Under the pieces are notes generated by a model. The model worked only from the letters and a program-made list of their open reading frames with translations, was not told the DNA's origin and made no database searches. The translations under genes and the position numbers were made by a program. From Orbilia blumenaviensis (lineage: Eukaryota; Ascomycota; Orbiliomycetes; Orbiliales; Orbiliaceae), in contig JAVHNS010000001.1 of the NCBI GenBank assembly GCA_036872755.1, forward strand, positions 2,728,001 to 2,792,000: a stretch of DNA of 64,000 nt, read 5' to 3'. Shown here piece after piece: positions 25,772 to 37,037 of the stretch. Numbering within the stretch: the stretch's first letter is position 1; the number at the start of each line of letters is the position of its first letter.

Positions 25772-27163
25772 TTATCTCATGCTACTAGTTGGGAAGCTGG
25801 TGAATGGATTTGGGAATTGGAGAGGGCCCATCATGTAGGGGTCCGAGAATAAGTCGACAGTCCACGATCCAGTGCTGTAGTACTGTTGAAGCATATTCTC
25901 GCTGGCGGTTCCGTTCGGCTCCTTGCTAGAACCGGATGTCGACTGGGAGCCTGCTCCGCCTTCAGCAGAAGCCAGAGCTGGGAGTTGCTGGCTTCGCTGG
26001 CTGCTTGTCATCGGAGTATTCCCCGCCTGTCCCCGTTGGTTCATGGCGAATTCCGAGTTTTGGAGTGGAACTGGAACCTCATGGCCTTCGATTGGGTGTT
26101 CGTCATCTTCTTCACCATCGTTCTCATCGTACATTTCGGCGTCGTATTCTTGATCTGTAGGGGTCTTGTTAGCCATGTTGCGTGGACCGGGTTTTTAAAT
26201 TACAAAGGATGTCCTACCTAGCTTATCCATATGTGCCTGGTATTGCTGGGGGTAGAGAGTCGCCAGGGATGCTAGGTCCGGGGCGTGTGAGAAACGCCTC
26301 GGAGCGGATATTGGGGATGGTCTGGCAAGGAAGGTGTGGTTAGACCCTCCCACAGCAGATGAGGGCTCAGATGTCACCGGAGACGTCATTTCTACGGAGA
26401 CTGCCGGTGAAGTTACTTTTCTGGTTGGGGAGCCAGCCATAGTGGTAGGCTTCTGGAAGAAGGAAGACTCAGATAGTCTTCTCATCTTCTTAAATCCAGT
26501 GCTGCTACTCAATTGCCCCATGTGCTGGTTGTGAAATTGATGCTGCTGTGGTCGTCCTAACAGTCTCTGATGCAATGCTCTTTGCACATGTGGAGGATGT
26601 GGTGGGAGAGAAGGAACAGGACCAGCGGGAACCGCATCATTGTCAGTAAAAGCCTTGAGTTCGGCATGGACATCAATGCGCTTTTCGAGAAGAATCCGTT
26701 CCAACAAGGAATTCTTGTAGCGCAGCATGAGCACTTCATCGGCTGCACTGCGAGACGACTGTTGAAGGGTCGCAAGCGTTTCCTCTTGTTGTTTGATGGT
26801 TGCTTCGAGGTGTTTGATGTATTCAGTCCGTCGTTCTCGGAAAGCTAGCAGAGAGTCGCACTGGTTAGTCTTAACTTTGTGTTCAATAAAATAAAGTTGA
26901 TGATCCAAAAAGCCTTTCCAAAAAATAACGAATTTGTCGACAAGCGCAGTCATTGGGAAGACCAAGGACATCTAATGGGGAAGTAGAGCCTTACCAGCTT
27001 GAGCTGCTCTGTTTCTCATCTTCCTCTCTTCCTGAGTGGCATACACAGGCTTGCGCCCGCCTTTCCGCTTCTGAGCGGCGGCGGCATCTGGGACGGCGTT
27101 TCCTTCTGGAGAAGACATTGAGGAAGATGGAGAACCTGGGGATTCCTTGACAGCAGCTGCCAT
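25772..27163 (-). CDS. bZIP transcription factor with a Yap/Pap1-like basic region
   Basis: Exons 27163-26995, 26844-26218 and 26154-25772 give 392 residues. The basic region is rebuilt across the first intron as RNRAAQAAFRERR (near residues 49-62), carrying the N-x2-A-Q-x2-F-R pattern of fungal Yap/Pap1 factors. It continues into a leucine zipper (HLEATIKQQEETLATL and on to about residue 105). The rest is Ser/Pro/Gln-rich, with an acidic block (DAEMYDENDGEEDDE) that could activate transcription. The second intron ends in CTACAG with a CTAAC branch site, and phase is kept. I find no cysteine in the whole predicted protein, so it lacks the redox-sensing Cys domains of Yap1. Target genes cannot be read from the sequence. 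Confidence 0.9.
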
Positions 27164-28793
27164 GTCTAATGGTATAGTCGACGAAAAGTAACCTCCTCTT
27201 GGTACTTTGAAAGGCTGTTCGGTGTGAATAGAACCCTCAACCTCGTGAAATCACGGGGCCTACAGCCTCTAGCGGCGTTCACAGCAACAAACCGAATGAT
27301 ATCAGCGACCAAGGAGCCGCTGGAATGATCAGAATACACAGAGTGCCTAGAGAATGGCGGATAAAATGTTAATACTGATGTCGAGGTTTTTGTCGAAATA
27401 AAAACGAGAACGAACTCGAGAATTTAACTGTCTTCCAAAAAGAAATGGAGGGCAGGTCACAGGACTAATATATAACCTGTAGGATGAAGGCTGGAAAGGG
27501 AGAGGCCGAGCATGGAGACAGATTTTAAGCGTGAGATGTGGAAGTGGCTTGCTTCTTTGGGAATCCTTCTTCCGTATTCGACTCATAGGGATGCTTATAG
27601 GCCGGGTGTAAAATGTATATGGCCCAGGCTACTCTTGCAAAAAATGCTGACGCTTTCGCGGAGAAGCCATATCATGGATAGGGTATCGAAGCAGGCAACA
27701 TGAGTGAGAAGAGGTAAGGGCTGGGGCTAATAGGACGAGGAGAAGAAGATAACATGAGGCGGTTGAACAGCAGGCTCGAAACGCAAGGCATGGCGTTGAC
27801 TCGAGAACAAAAGGCATTCGCCGTGCCATGCATCAACATCAAGCAAATGGAAAGAAAGAAACAAATAAAGAAAAGAAAGAGCAAATTAAAAATAAAAATC
27901 GAGAGAGAAAAAAGCGAAGGGGAAAAAGGAAGAGAAAGAAGAAGAACAAGAACAAAAAGAGAAAGCAAAAAGGGTATGTCACACATATGTACGTACTTTC
28001 TGACCAAAGGCGTATTTTGAGGATGGTGTTTTTTTATTTTTTTATTTCTCTTACTCTCCGTTATTTGAATTTTGAGGCCTGATTGGATCTTGAGGAAAAA
28101 AGACAAGTCCTTGCAGTAAAAAGGACCTTCCACAAAGACAAATGATGTATTCCAGAGCAGATTCCCCGGAAACAATGGCGACAAGCGATTTAGACGATTT
28201 CCCGCGCGGTTGATTTGCAATACAATGAATGCAGGTACCAGAAAGCCAGGCTGGGGAGGCTCAAGAGCGATAGACGACGGGTCCACGCAAAAGATAGGCG
28301 AGGATAGAGCAGTAGGGTGTAAAAAAAATAAAATAAGAGGATTGTATAATCAGCGAGAAAGATATGATAGCAGGTTCGAATCAGTTTTGGAGTGTAATGG
28401 AAACGGCGATGTGGGATAAAAAGCTGGGGAAGTGCGTGAAGATAAGGAAAGCCTGTTAGCAAACCATTTGTAATTAGCAGCCAGAAAAGGTACGTTCGGA
28501 GCATGTACACGCCAGGTTAAGGCTTGCCCTCGAAGAAAAAGGGTCAGTTCGCTCAGGAAGAAGTAAAGTTATAGCGAAGTCACTTGCATTGGCAGCTTAG
28601 CTGGCAAAGCTGTGCTCGTGGTAAGGCCGCCTACTGGTTGGAAGGGGGGTGTGGGCAGTCTAGAGGGAGGGTGGATGGAAGGATGTTAGCTAATTCCCCA
28701 GCCAGCCAGCCTGCCATGCCATGCCCATGCCCAGGCCCAGGCTAAGGTGTATGTATGTATGTACGAAGACGAAGACGAAGCACGTACTTCTTC

Positions 28794-28821
28794 TTTTTTT
28801 TTTTTTTTTTTTTTTTTTTTT
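28794..28821. repeat. Poly-T tract, 28 nt
   Basis: Uninterrupted T run in the bZIP/arrestin spacer, just after a GAAGAC repeat (about 28764-28780). Confidence 0.9.
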
Positions 28822-29097
28822 GCAGTGCATTCATATAATACTATTCAAATTTCCCATACTTCTGTGATCTCTGCTATTCTGCTCATGCTCATGCTCAGGC
28901 TTACATATGTCCATGTCCAAGGGGTAGGAAAAGGCTTGGGCTTGGGCTGTTCCCGGCCCACTGTCAGAGAACAGGAAGAGAGAGAGCTCTCGAGGGCATA
29001 CACACCCATAACACACACACACACGGATACAAGGTGAAGCGATGCTGACTGGATTGGACTGGACTGACCCGACTCGAAATTTCACCACTTGACGGGA

Positions 29098-29211
29098 CTT
29101 GCTTGCTTGTTTAACATATGCTTGGTTGGTAAGGTAGGTAGCTTGCTTGCTTGATTGCTTGCTTGCTTGATCGATTCGATTGCTTTACTTGCAATTGCTT
29201 GCTTGCTTCTC
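29098..29211. repeat. CTTG-based degenerate tandem repeat
   Basis: GCTTGCTTG words recur some fifteen times, interrupted by TTGATCGATTCGATTG and similar variants. Non-coding. Confidence 0.8.
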
Positions 29212-29319
29212 AGAAGGGGCACACACATACGCAAATACGCAAGAGGCAAGAAAAATCTCGTCAAGTGATTGATATTTTTCCCCTAATTTTCTTTCTTTCT
29301 TCTTTCTTCTTTCTGGCTC

Positions 29320-29341
29320 TTTTTTTTTTTTTTTTTTTTTT
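29320..29341. repeat. Poly-T tract, 22 nt
   Basis: Uninterrupted T run preceded by a CTTT/TTCTT pyrimidine block. Confidence 0.9.
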
Positions 29342-30272
29342 GTTTCTTTTATTTGGGAGAGAGAAAAAAAAGGTTGGAAGGATTGTTATAGTTTCTGTTT
29401 TGCGCTCCCCAGCACACAAGCCCAGGTGACATTTCTGGCACTGTGCTTGCCCGGCCCTGTGCGCTGTTGTCTCGGCCACTTTTCGCTGCCTCAAACCGAA
29501 CGAACTATTACCTGACCTGACCTTACCTGACTTTACTTTGCCTTACTACATTTACCAAGTCACGGTGCCCACTCAACCATTTACCAAACCGCCTTACCCA
29601 CCCCGAAGAAAGGGAAAAAAACAAAACAAAAAAAGGCCATCGACTTTTTCACGGTAAGGATGTCAATATTGTGCATATTTATACATGTATACATACATAC
29701 GTGTGTACGACGTACTAAATGATATACGATATATGATATATATCAAAACAGACTCCTCTCATTGGCGTCCTTTCAGAGAAAGAAATAAAGAAAATGAAAT
29801 GAAATGTGACCTCAGGAATCCCGCCCTGGAATCCGGTCCTGCGTTTGAAGATTGTCTGGAGTCGCATCTCGTCATTGATGAACGGCGTTCAATACTCCCA
29901 AGACTTTTAAGACGCCGTCCAAACTATGTCGGACGGGAAATTTTTGCCGTTGCTGGTAAAGTGCCAGTTGGGGCGACCCACTACGGGAAGACCAACCTGG
30001 TCCCAAGCCTTTTGCTTTTTTCTTTTCAAGGACCCGTTGGAGGCACCATTCCATTCGTTTGGCCCCTTCAGGTTTAAGCCTGCTGCGGTCGTTGAGGGTC
30101 GACGACGACTACATACGAAACGACCGATGCAATGACACCAGCTCTTGAGCAGCTGCGAAGAAGATCCAGCTGATCGATTCCGTAGCACAGGGCTGGACAT
30201 CTCCTCGGATCCGGTCGCTTTCCTGGGACACCCATGTTCCCCTGGGACGCCTATCAAGTCTTGATCTCTCGC

Positions 30273-30300
30273 TTTTTTTTTTTTTTTTTTTTTTTTTTTT
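30273..30300. repeat. Poly-T tract, 28 nt
   Basis: Uninterrupted T run at the right edge of the GC-richer block at 29810-30260. Confidence 0.9.
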
Positions 30301-31221
30301 GAATTTAATTCTAGTGGGAATAGAAGGGGATGTTCCGAAGAGCTGCCGTCTAGCTAGTGCTAGTATTAGCTGTATGGACGATTCATCCATAATCCATACG
30401 GACCATCCACCACCTAGCATACTCCATACATAAAATCCAGAAAATAGAAAAGCATTCCAAGGTCTTTCTGGGCGTCTTCTGGATGGATCCGCCCCTCGCA
30501 TTAGCCAGCCATTGATTCAGACCGGATGCATCAGATGGGGTCTATTGCCCCTTATAATTGATTCATTGATTTCGATTTGCGAAGCGTGAATCGAAGGACA
30601 TCTGGGGAGGGCTCGGACATAGCCGAAACTCCAAAACCGCCTTTTTTCTGCCCAGCTTGCCCTGTCGCTTCATCCCCGCAAAAAGAAAGTCAGAAGCTGA
30701 GCAGAAGGCCTGGAAATTTGAACAGAAGCAAACAGCCAGAGTTGGTATTAAGCATATATAGGTATGTAAGCAGGAAACAGAGCGAAAAGAGCTTAACAGA
30801 GAAGCAAAATGATCCGGGGAGTTACGGTGCCCGTCCTCGAATCGATGATATCGATCGATCACATGGTGTGGACCATTGGCTGCACTTCATATTTCTTCTT
30901 TTCCCCGCAAAAAAGCCAAGCGCGGTGCAGGAAAAAGAAAAGACAGCACATACACACACCCCGAGCACGCTCCAACCAGCATAATTCTCGGACTTCAATG
31001 CATGTGCCTGTTGATTAAATTGGCTGGCGAGGTCATATATCCACCGGATTCCATGCAACAGAAGAGTTTAGGGTAAGTAGTACATTTAAGTTGAGTTAGC
31101 ATCAGAATGAACATAACAGCTGTCACCGGCAGATGTCCCCTCGCCCCATGGCATCCAGGACATACACACATATAATCATAAGTTTTGCAACCAGCGACGA
31201 AGGGGACAGGGCTCCAGGTAT

Positions 31222-31249
31222 GTAAGTAAGTAAGTAAGTTACTTACTTA
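31222..31249. repeat. GTAA tandem repeat turning into an inverted repeat
   Basis: Four GTAA units run into TAAGTAAGT, one T, then ACTTACTTA (31231-31249), giving perfect 9-nt arms. It lies about 570 bp upstream of the arrestin start. Confidence 0.8.
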
Positions 31250-31814
31250 GGATGTAACAGAGTTGGAGTGGTCCAGCAGCCGTATTACTAGTGAGTTTTT
31301 CTCCTCTTTGATTTCTTCTTCTCTTAGTTCATACGGATTGCCAGGCTGAGATATGCATATGATACACCTTATAGAGGATAATAGACATCATCGCCATCAT
31401 TATATTATACCATACCGCGCGAATCAGTGAAAGAAAAAAAATAGAGCGCGACGGCACACAAATTTGAGGACAAGTAATACGACGTCAGGGCCATCGGCTG
31501 TCGAAACAGCCATATTGCGCAATAAATGGGAAAATTTCGTGGCAGTTACCACATCCATATTGCTTGGCCCCATAACCGGAGATCCGGAGATGCAATCTGC
31601 TCAAATTTTCATAGCGTCGCACTAGCAAGCCCAGCGGCAAGGCAGCCGACCGACTTTGCTTCCTTCGAACCCCAAAAAATTTCTGGGAGGACTTCCTCCT
31701 TTCCTTTCCTGACAGAAAACGCCTCACCACCACCACCACTCAATCGAACCCCGATCCCGGTGTCGCAAGCGATTGGTTCTCAGCATTCCTAGCTTTTGCT
31801 TGCCCTCTCCCAAG

Positions 31815-34031
31815 ATGGACCACAGTGATATTAACCCAAGAACCGAAACCTACCAGGTATGTTCTTACTTTACTGCCGTGCTCGATCCGACATATTCCAA
31901 TGGTCCTGGGTTCGCCGCAAATTGGCCGGCCCGCCATCGGTTGTGGACTCCGTACATATGTGCTCTGCTGCTGCTGCACCGTGCACTCATGCCGGACATG
32001 TACATTCACAGCATGTACATACATAGTATGGAGTAGTTTACTTTGGCACATAGCGTTATTGACTTTTACTGTGATGCAATCTGCGCTCGCAAGCGACAGG
32101 AGAACGAATCAAGCCATCATGCGCCTAGCGATCAGGCATCACAAACCTCCTCTTTTCGAGATCGTGCTGAGCTGCACTCTCATCTAATGGCTAGACCAAG
32201 AACCTTCGTTCGGCCCAGCTTGCCTGTTGACCTGCTCGTCTCGCCTGTCATCAATTCCCGTGATCCTTGCTATATGAAAGCAGATATCTTCATCACCTCC
32301 CCGTTCCACATTGCTGGTGGGTCAGTTGCCGGGAAGTTGAATATATCCACTTTTCAGGAAGTCGACCTTCAATTAGGAAGGGTGGCCATCGACCTAGTCG
32401 GAATCGAAGGTACATTATTTCCACCGTCTATAAAAGTTTTTTTCCTCCCCTCCTTATGTGATTTACAATATTCCTGACCGGAATATCTGTTTCCGTAGAA
32501 TATAGCTTTGGACACCAAAAAATGTTTATGGCCTTGGCTGCTGAATTCATTGACGACGACCATCCACCACCATCCACTATTTTGCGCCAGGGGGCAAACT
32601 CCGGCCCTTTTTGGAGTATCAACAAAGGCGAAGCAGCTTTTCCTTTCGATGTCAACCTTCCTATCGATGTCGGCCCTGGGACTTTTGACTCGGGGACTGT
32701 CCGCATCCGATATGTCATATACGGGTACGCTAATTCTGTCTCATCGACATGAGCCTAAGTGGCATGACACCCTTGCTTACCACCGTAAATTCTCCAGAAC
32801 CATTTTATTCAAAATTGGAGACAAGAAATTCTTAGTTCGATGTTGCCGAGACGTTGCAGTAGCCCCCTCTCTCAGCGAATTTCGCAAGACCGTAACAGAT
32901 TTCGATCAAGAAGTCAAAGTCTTCGAGGAGAGAAATTTCCTCCCAGAGGGATCTTTGAAGCTCACGGCTAACCTAAGCCGTCCGTATTGGTTCAGCGGTG
33001 GATCTGCCTTCGTGGATGTTCTGGTTGAGAATGAAACACAGTTTCGCATTAAAACTATCCGAGTTAGATTGGTAAGGCCCTTCTTGAGTAGGACCCTATT
33101 ACGCAATATTTTGCATGGTAGTCGGCAAACTTGTTCACTCGCGGTTGCATTAACAAAAATTATCAGGTTCGCCGCATAGATATTTACCCTAAGGACCCAA
33201 AAGAACATCCAACTCCTACGATGCTGACCAAGACAATGGCAAGATCAGAGCTCAACTCCGGAAGTCGCTGGACTGGCCTTACATCTAACAAGCATGATGC
33301 GGTGACATGTGAAATTGATATTCCCAAAGGACAATTGACTATCCCCTTAGGCAAGTTGAAGTCGGCACTCATCAAGCCAGATCGTGCGAGAGAAAGATCT
33401 AACCTGTGCCAAAGGGAGATATTTTGAGGTCCAGTATTTCATCGTCGTAACGACCTGCCCAAAGCTAGAGTTAGATTGCTTGTTGTACTTCCTTGTCCTG
33501 AGAAAGTCTGACTGACCACCGGGATAGCCCTCATCGTCGCAAAGTCAAGGCGGTCCTTCCAATTCGGATCTTGCATAAAGTACGAAGAACCGAAGCCATA
33601 GCAGCCGAGCTTTACTGACTGTCCTAATTTTTTTTTTTGTTGGTTCGTAGGACTCCATCCATGAGGCTCTAATGTCCGGTATCGGGAACAAACCAAGCTT
33701 CGCAAGCTTTTCTGCCATGCGACGTTCACTTCCATTTGCGCCCCAACGACTCTCAACCTCCACGTCGACGAACGGCACCGTAATCCGCCGCCGTTACACA
33801 GAGTCAGACCTGTCACTGGTGGAACCCGTTCCGATTACCGAGGCTGGACACCAACCGACGAATCATGTGACGTCTGGCACGGCTACTCCGCCAAAGGTGG
33901 GCAAGCAGAAGAAGGGGAAGGAAGTCGTAGAAGGGACGAGTCAAGACGACTCGCAGACCTCCAGCAACCCACACTTTTACTCGTTTACTTCGCATATTCC
34001 ATCGGTCCGGAGCTACTTTTCAAAGGCCTAG
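31815..34031 (+). CDS. Arrestin-like protein (arrestin N and C domains)
   Basis: Exons 31815-31856, 32100-32409, 32499-32724, 32798-33071, 33167-33350, 33415-33484, 33528-33579 and 33651-34031 give 512 residues. Fungal arrestins are cytosolic adaptors that link membrane proteins to ubiquitin ligases for endocytosis. Arrestin-type beta strands are seen as PSLPVDLLVS, ADIFITSPFHIAGGSVAGKL and VRIRYVIYGT (N domain), then LKLTANLSRPYWF, FEVQYFIVV and LPIRILHKDSI (C domain). The tail is Ser/Thr-rich; I see no PPxY motif. Intron 5 uses a GC donor (GCAAGT) and intron 6 is only 43 nt; both are needed to join the C domain in frame. Met44 (32187) is an alternative start without exon 1. Confidence 0.85.
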
Positions 34032-34921
34032 GTGTGGGGCAGATTGGTTTCCAACAAACTGAACTTGACTGCATTGCATTGATTGATTGGCGGTACCGGC
34101 CTTGGGGGCGAATATGACACATAAGTTATTGCTGTTGGGAAATCGAAAGGCGGCTATTAACTAGGCGCTTTTGCTGACCCCGTTCGCTTTGTTTCTTTCT
34201 TTTATTTGCTCTTCTAGAGAGGGCACCATTCCAAGGAGAATGGTACATCAGCTAACCAGTTAGCATGCATTAAAAAATAAATCGAGAAGCTTTCGCTTTT
34301 ATCCATGTGTTTTTTTTCTCCGAATTCGAGACTACCCCGCCGGGAATTTGAATGTTAAAGCAACGTTTGAACAACCCCTCTATCCAATATAGCCGCAAGA
34401 ACTATAATAGAAAAGAAAAAAATATGTAATATTTTATGCGCCAAGATATCCCACCAGATTATATTTTCCAACCAGTTTCTTCGGGTGCGCTCCGAAGAAA
34501 AAGAGTGTGACCTCAAAACTCCACTTGGGTGCATCCTCTCTGTGCCTCTATCTTGGCATCTGTATGTTTCGAAAACCGTCTCATTTGACCTCGTTCAAAG
34601 TCCTTCACAAAAGTTTAATTGTAAAATCTTTTGATATGATCTTCTTTTTGATAACTTGTCATAATGATGACAGTCGAGTGATCTGGTAGATTTTACCCGA
34701 CCCAGCAAACTGGTCCTTCCTCCATCCCAACACGAGAGCTGCAGGTGATTGTGGCTCCATCAGAAATCGTTGTTAAGGCAGCGGTGGCGGTGCATCGCCG
34801 ACGTATTTCGTTTCTTGGCTCTAGTATCCTCTGACGTGATATCTTCGCCATTTCCCGTTTTCTAAGAAAAAAAAAAATGGATATCTTTCTTTTTATATTT
34901 TGTCTGCGGGGCTCCTCTGAT
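34032..34921. other. Intergenic between convergent arrestin and med10 genes
   Basis: No gene seen. It should hold both 3' untranslated regions. A short Phe/Leu/Ser-rich frame at 34507-34689 has no support. Confidence 0.6.
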
Positions 34922-35636
34922 TCATGCCGTTGGCGTTGGCTCGTCCCTCCCGCTGCCGCTGATACTCATCTTCATCACTCCGTTGACAGGTACCGAAGAA
35001 GCCTGTGAGGCAGCTATACCGCCGCTACCATCCCCAGTCGGAGCTTTCCCTGGATCCCCGGTTATAGAGCTCGTGGAATCTGTGATAGCGGGTAATCTTG
35101 CTACGTTCCTCCTCCCTCCGGTGTTTTCTAGAACCTGATCGACGTCTCCTCTTAGCTCCGGGAACGTAGTGTTGATATGCTCTGCTAGGATATCGCGGAA
35201 GTCTTGGAAGGCACGTTGTTTGCCGTTGAGATATTGGTTTTGCTTGATAACTAGCTCGACGAATTCACGGGTGTAGATATCAGGGTTACGGCCGTGTTCA
35301 ACGTAGCTATAATTCCGGAAGAAGAAGAAGAAATATTAGCTAGAATATTCATCTCGGGAAGTGAAAACGGAGGGAGCCCTAAAAAACGTACCCGATGACT
35401 TCTCGGGGAATACACAGATCGTTCACACCTTGACCAGCAGCTTGTAGGTGGTCGAACTTGGTGATGAGGTCCTTAACCTGATTGATGAGGATATCACCTG
35501 GGTTGGGGCCATCGTTACGATATGTTGAAACCGCGATTTCGTAGAGTGATTGTATGACGCTACGGAGCTCGTTATCAACTTTCTCGGCGGCCTGGGAGGT
35601 GGCAGATGAGCCTGCGGCAGGGGTTGCATTCGACAT
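34922..35636 (-). CDS. med10: Mediator complex subunit 10 (Med10/Nut2)
   Basis: Exons 35636-35392 and 35306-34922 give 209 residues. Med10 sits in the Mediator middle module and links activators to RNA polymerase II. Family features are the N-terminal helix VDNELRSVIQSLYEIAVSTY, VNDLCIPREVIGYVEHGRNP spanning the intron, and the helix DIYTREFVELVIKQNQYLNG. After about residue 130 follows a Ser/Gly/Thr-rich tail of some 80 residues beyond the conserved core. The start is the first ATG; the frame remains open upstream but without another ATG. The tail ends DEPTPTA. Confidence 0.93.
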
Positions 35637-37037
35637 GGTAGGCTTTTCTTTTGGGAGGGGGTGGATATGATGATGGTTGTCGGATTCGATAAAGAGGTCA
35701 AGAATAGAAACCCGAAAGATGGGGAATATTGTGGCGTGTTGAGGATTGGTGGAAAGCGCGTTGTCGATGAGGTTTAAAGTCGGCAAGGTTACACGCCTGC
35801 CGAGCAGGACCCTATTTGGGAATTACCACGGCTTCAACATCCTTCTTCTTTCTAGCTTTCTCTCTTTCTCTTTCTCCTCCTTCTTCCTTCTTTCATTCAA
35901 TCAATCAATCGTTTATTTATTTATTCGTCTATCTATTTTCATATTCACACATTTTCCTACGGCAGTATTTTTCCGCATATCTTAATAATGGATTTCCAAA
36001 CCATTATAACTTCCTCGGGAATCGATAAGGGCGCAGCTGGTGTTTGTTTCAAGGATTCCAAAACATGACAAGCCCGGAACATGGCAACCCACCTTCCATT
36101 GGCAAAAAAATACATACGCATGTTTCCTGTCAGATTGTAAATATGGAAGCTTCAGGGGAGTGGTCCGCCGCACAGGCTAATTTTAGCCTCAGCCACGCCC
36201 TCTTCTCCTCCTCCCCCGCCTACTCGTGGATATTCCGGACGACGACGACTTCTCATCGACCGATAACATAAGGGGGGAGTGGTGGTAGTACAAACCCAAA
36301 GGATTCCCTCCAGAATACCATTCATCATTTTTTTTTATACTACCAACCAGGTGCAGGTAAAACCGGAATCCTGTATACTTTACTTGTCTCTGTGCCGCCT
36401 TTTTCAAACCCCTTACCATTCGACAGGCGTACATACATCCATACATACAGACAATCCATATATGCGCGAAAGACAAGAAAAAAAGGAAGAAAACCAAGAT
36501 TGACGAATTAGATTTCTAATCGTGCACCATACCCCCTTTGAATACGCGCATCCAGCCAACCAGCCGCAAACAAAAAAAACCAAAAGTTTTTTGGGGGATT
36601 AATTCTTTCTAATCCCGTTACTGTTGCTTACTATAGTGACTTACATATACTTACCACTACTTACTTACTCCATATATTGGAAGTTTGTCGCACGCGCCCT
36701 GATCTGCGTATATACTTGCCAAAATAAAAAGGGAGCTAGGCTATTTGTTAGCAAGCCTGCCCACCCCTCATCGATCCTTTTCCCCAGGGGCGGCGGAGAT
36801 ATAACACAGAGAGTCGGGATACATTAACTTGTCGACGAAGGGGAAAAAATTACTCTTTCTTAACTGACCCCCCAAACCTTACCCCCCAGATCTCTTCTTT
36901 TTGCGCAATAGACCCGATCGATTTTTTCTTTCTTTCTTGGATGGTTACATCGTTCGCACACACCCTAAGAAAGAGTGCTCTATATGTATATGCTTGGTTG
37001 TTTGGGACAGTAACAAAGTATATAAATAATACGTCAG
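35637..37037. other. Divergent spacer between med10 and the F-box gene
   Basis: No gene seen. It contains CT-rich tracts (35840-35890), CAAT repeats (35897-35910) and scattered TACTTAC words near 36640-36670. It should act as the upstream region for both genes. Confidence 0.55.

Larger units (their letters stand above)
27164..31814. other. 4.65-kb divergent gene-free stretch between the bZIP and arrestin genes
   Basis: Both flanking genes read outward, so this is upstream DNA of both. No coding chain was found. It contains an A/G-rich block (27840-27970), T tracts (28794-28821, 29320-29341, 30273-30300), a CTTG/CTTGATTG repeat (29098-29211), TTACCTGACC-type words (29508-29600), AC/AG runs near 28980-29025 and a TAAGTAAG inverted repeat (31222-31249). 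A GC-richer block at 29810-30260 has 130-residue open frames on both strands but no recognisable product. Confidence 0.5.

Noticed and set aside
27672..28286. 204-codon open frame on the minus strand
   Set aside because: Low-complexity Leu/Ser/Phe content read from an A/G-rich block upstream of the bZIP gene; no domain and no splice support.
28373..28382. GGTTCGAATC, like a tRNA T-loop
   Set aside because: No matching acceptor, D or anticodon stems can be folded around it. The same word at 48460-48469 fails in the same way.
29685..30257. Open frames of 116-130 codons in a GC-richer block
   Set aside because: Frames on both strands overlap, none resembles a known family, and no consistent exon chain can be built.
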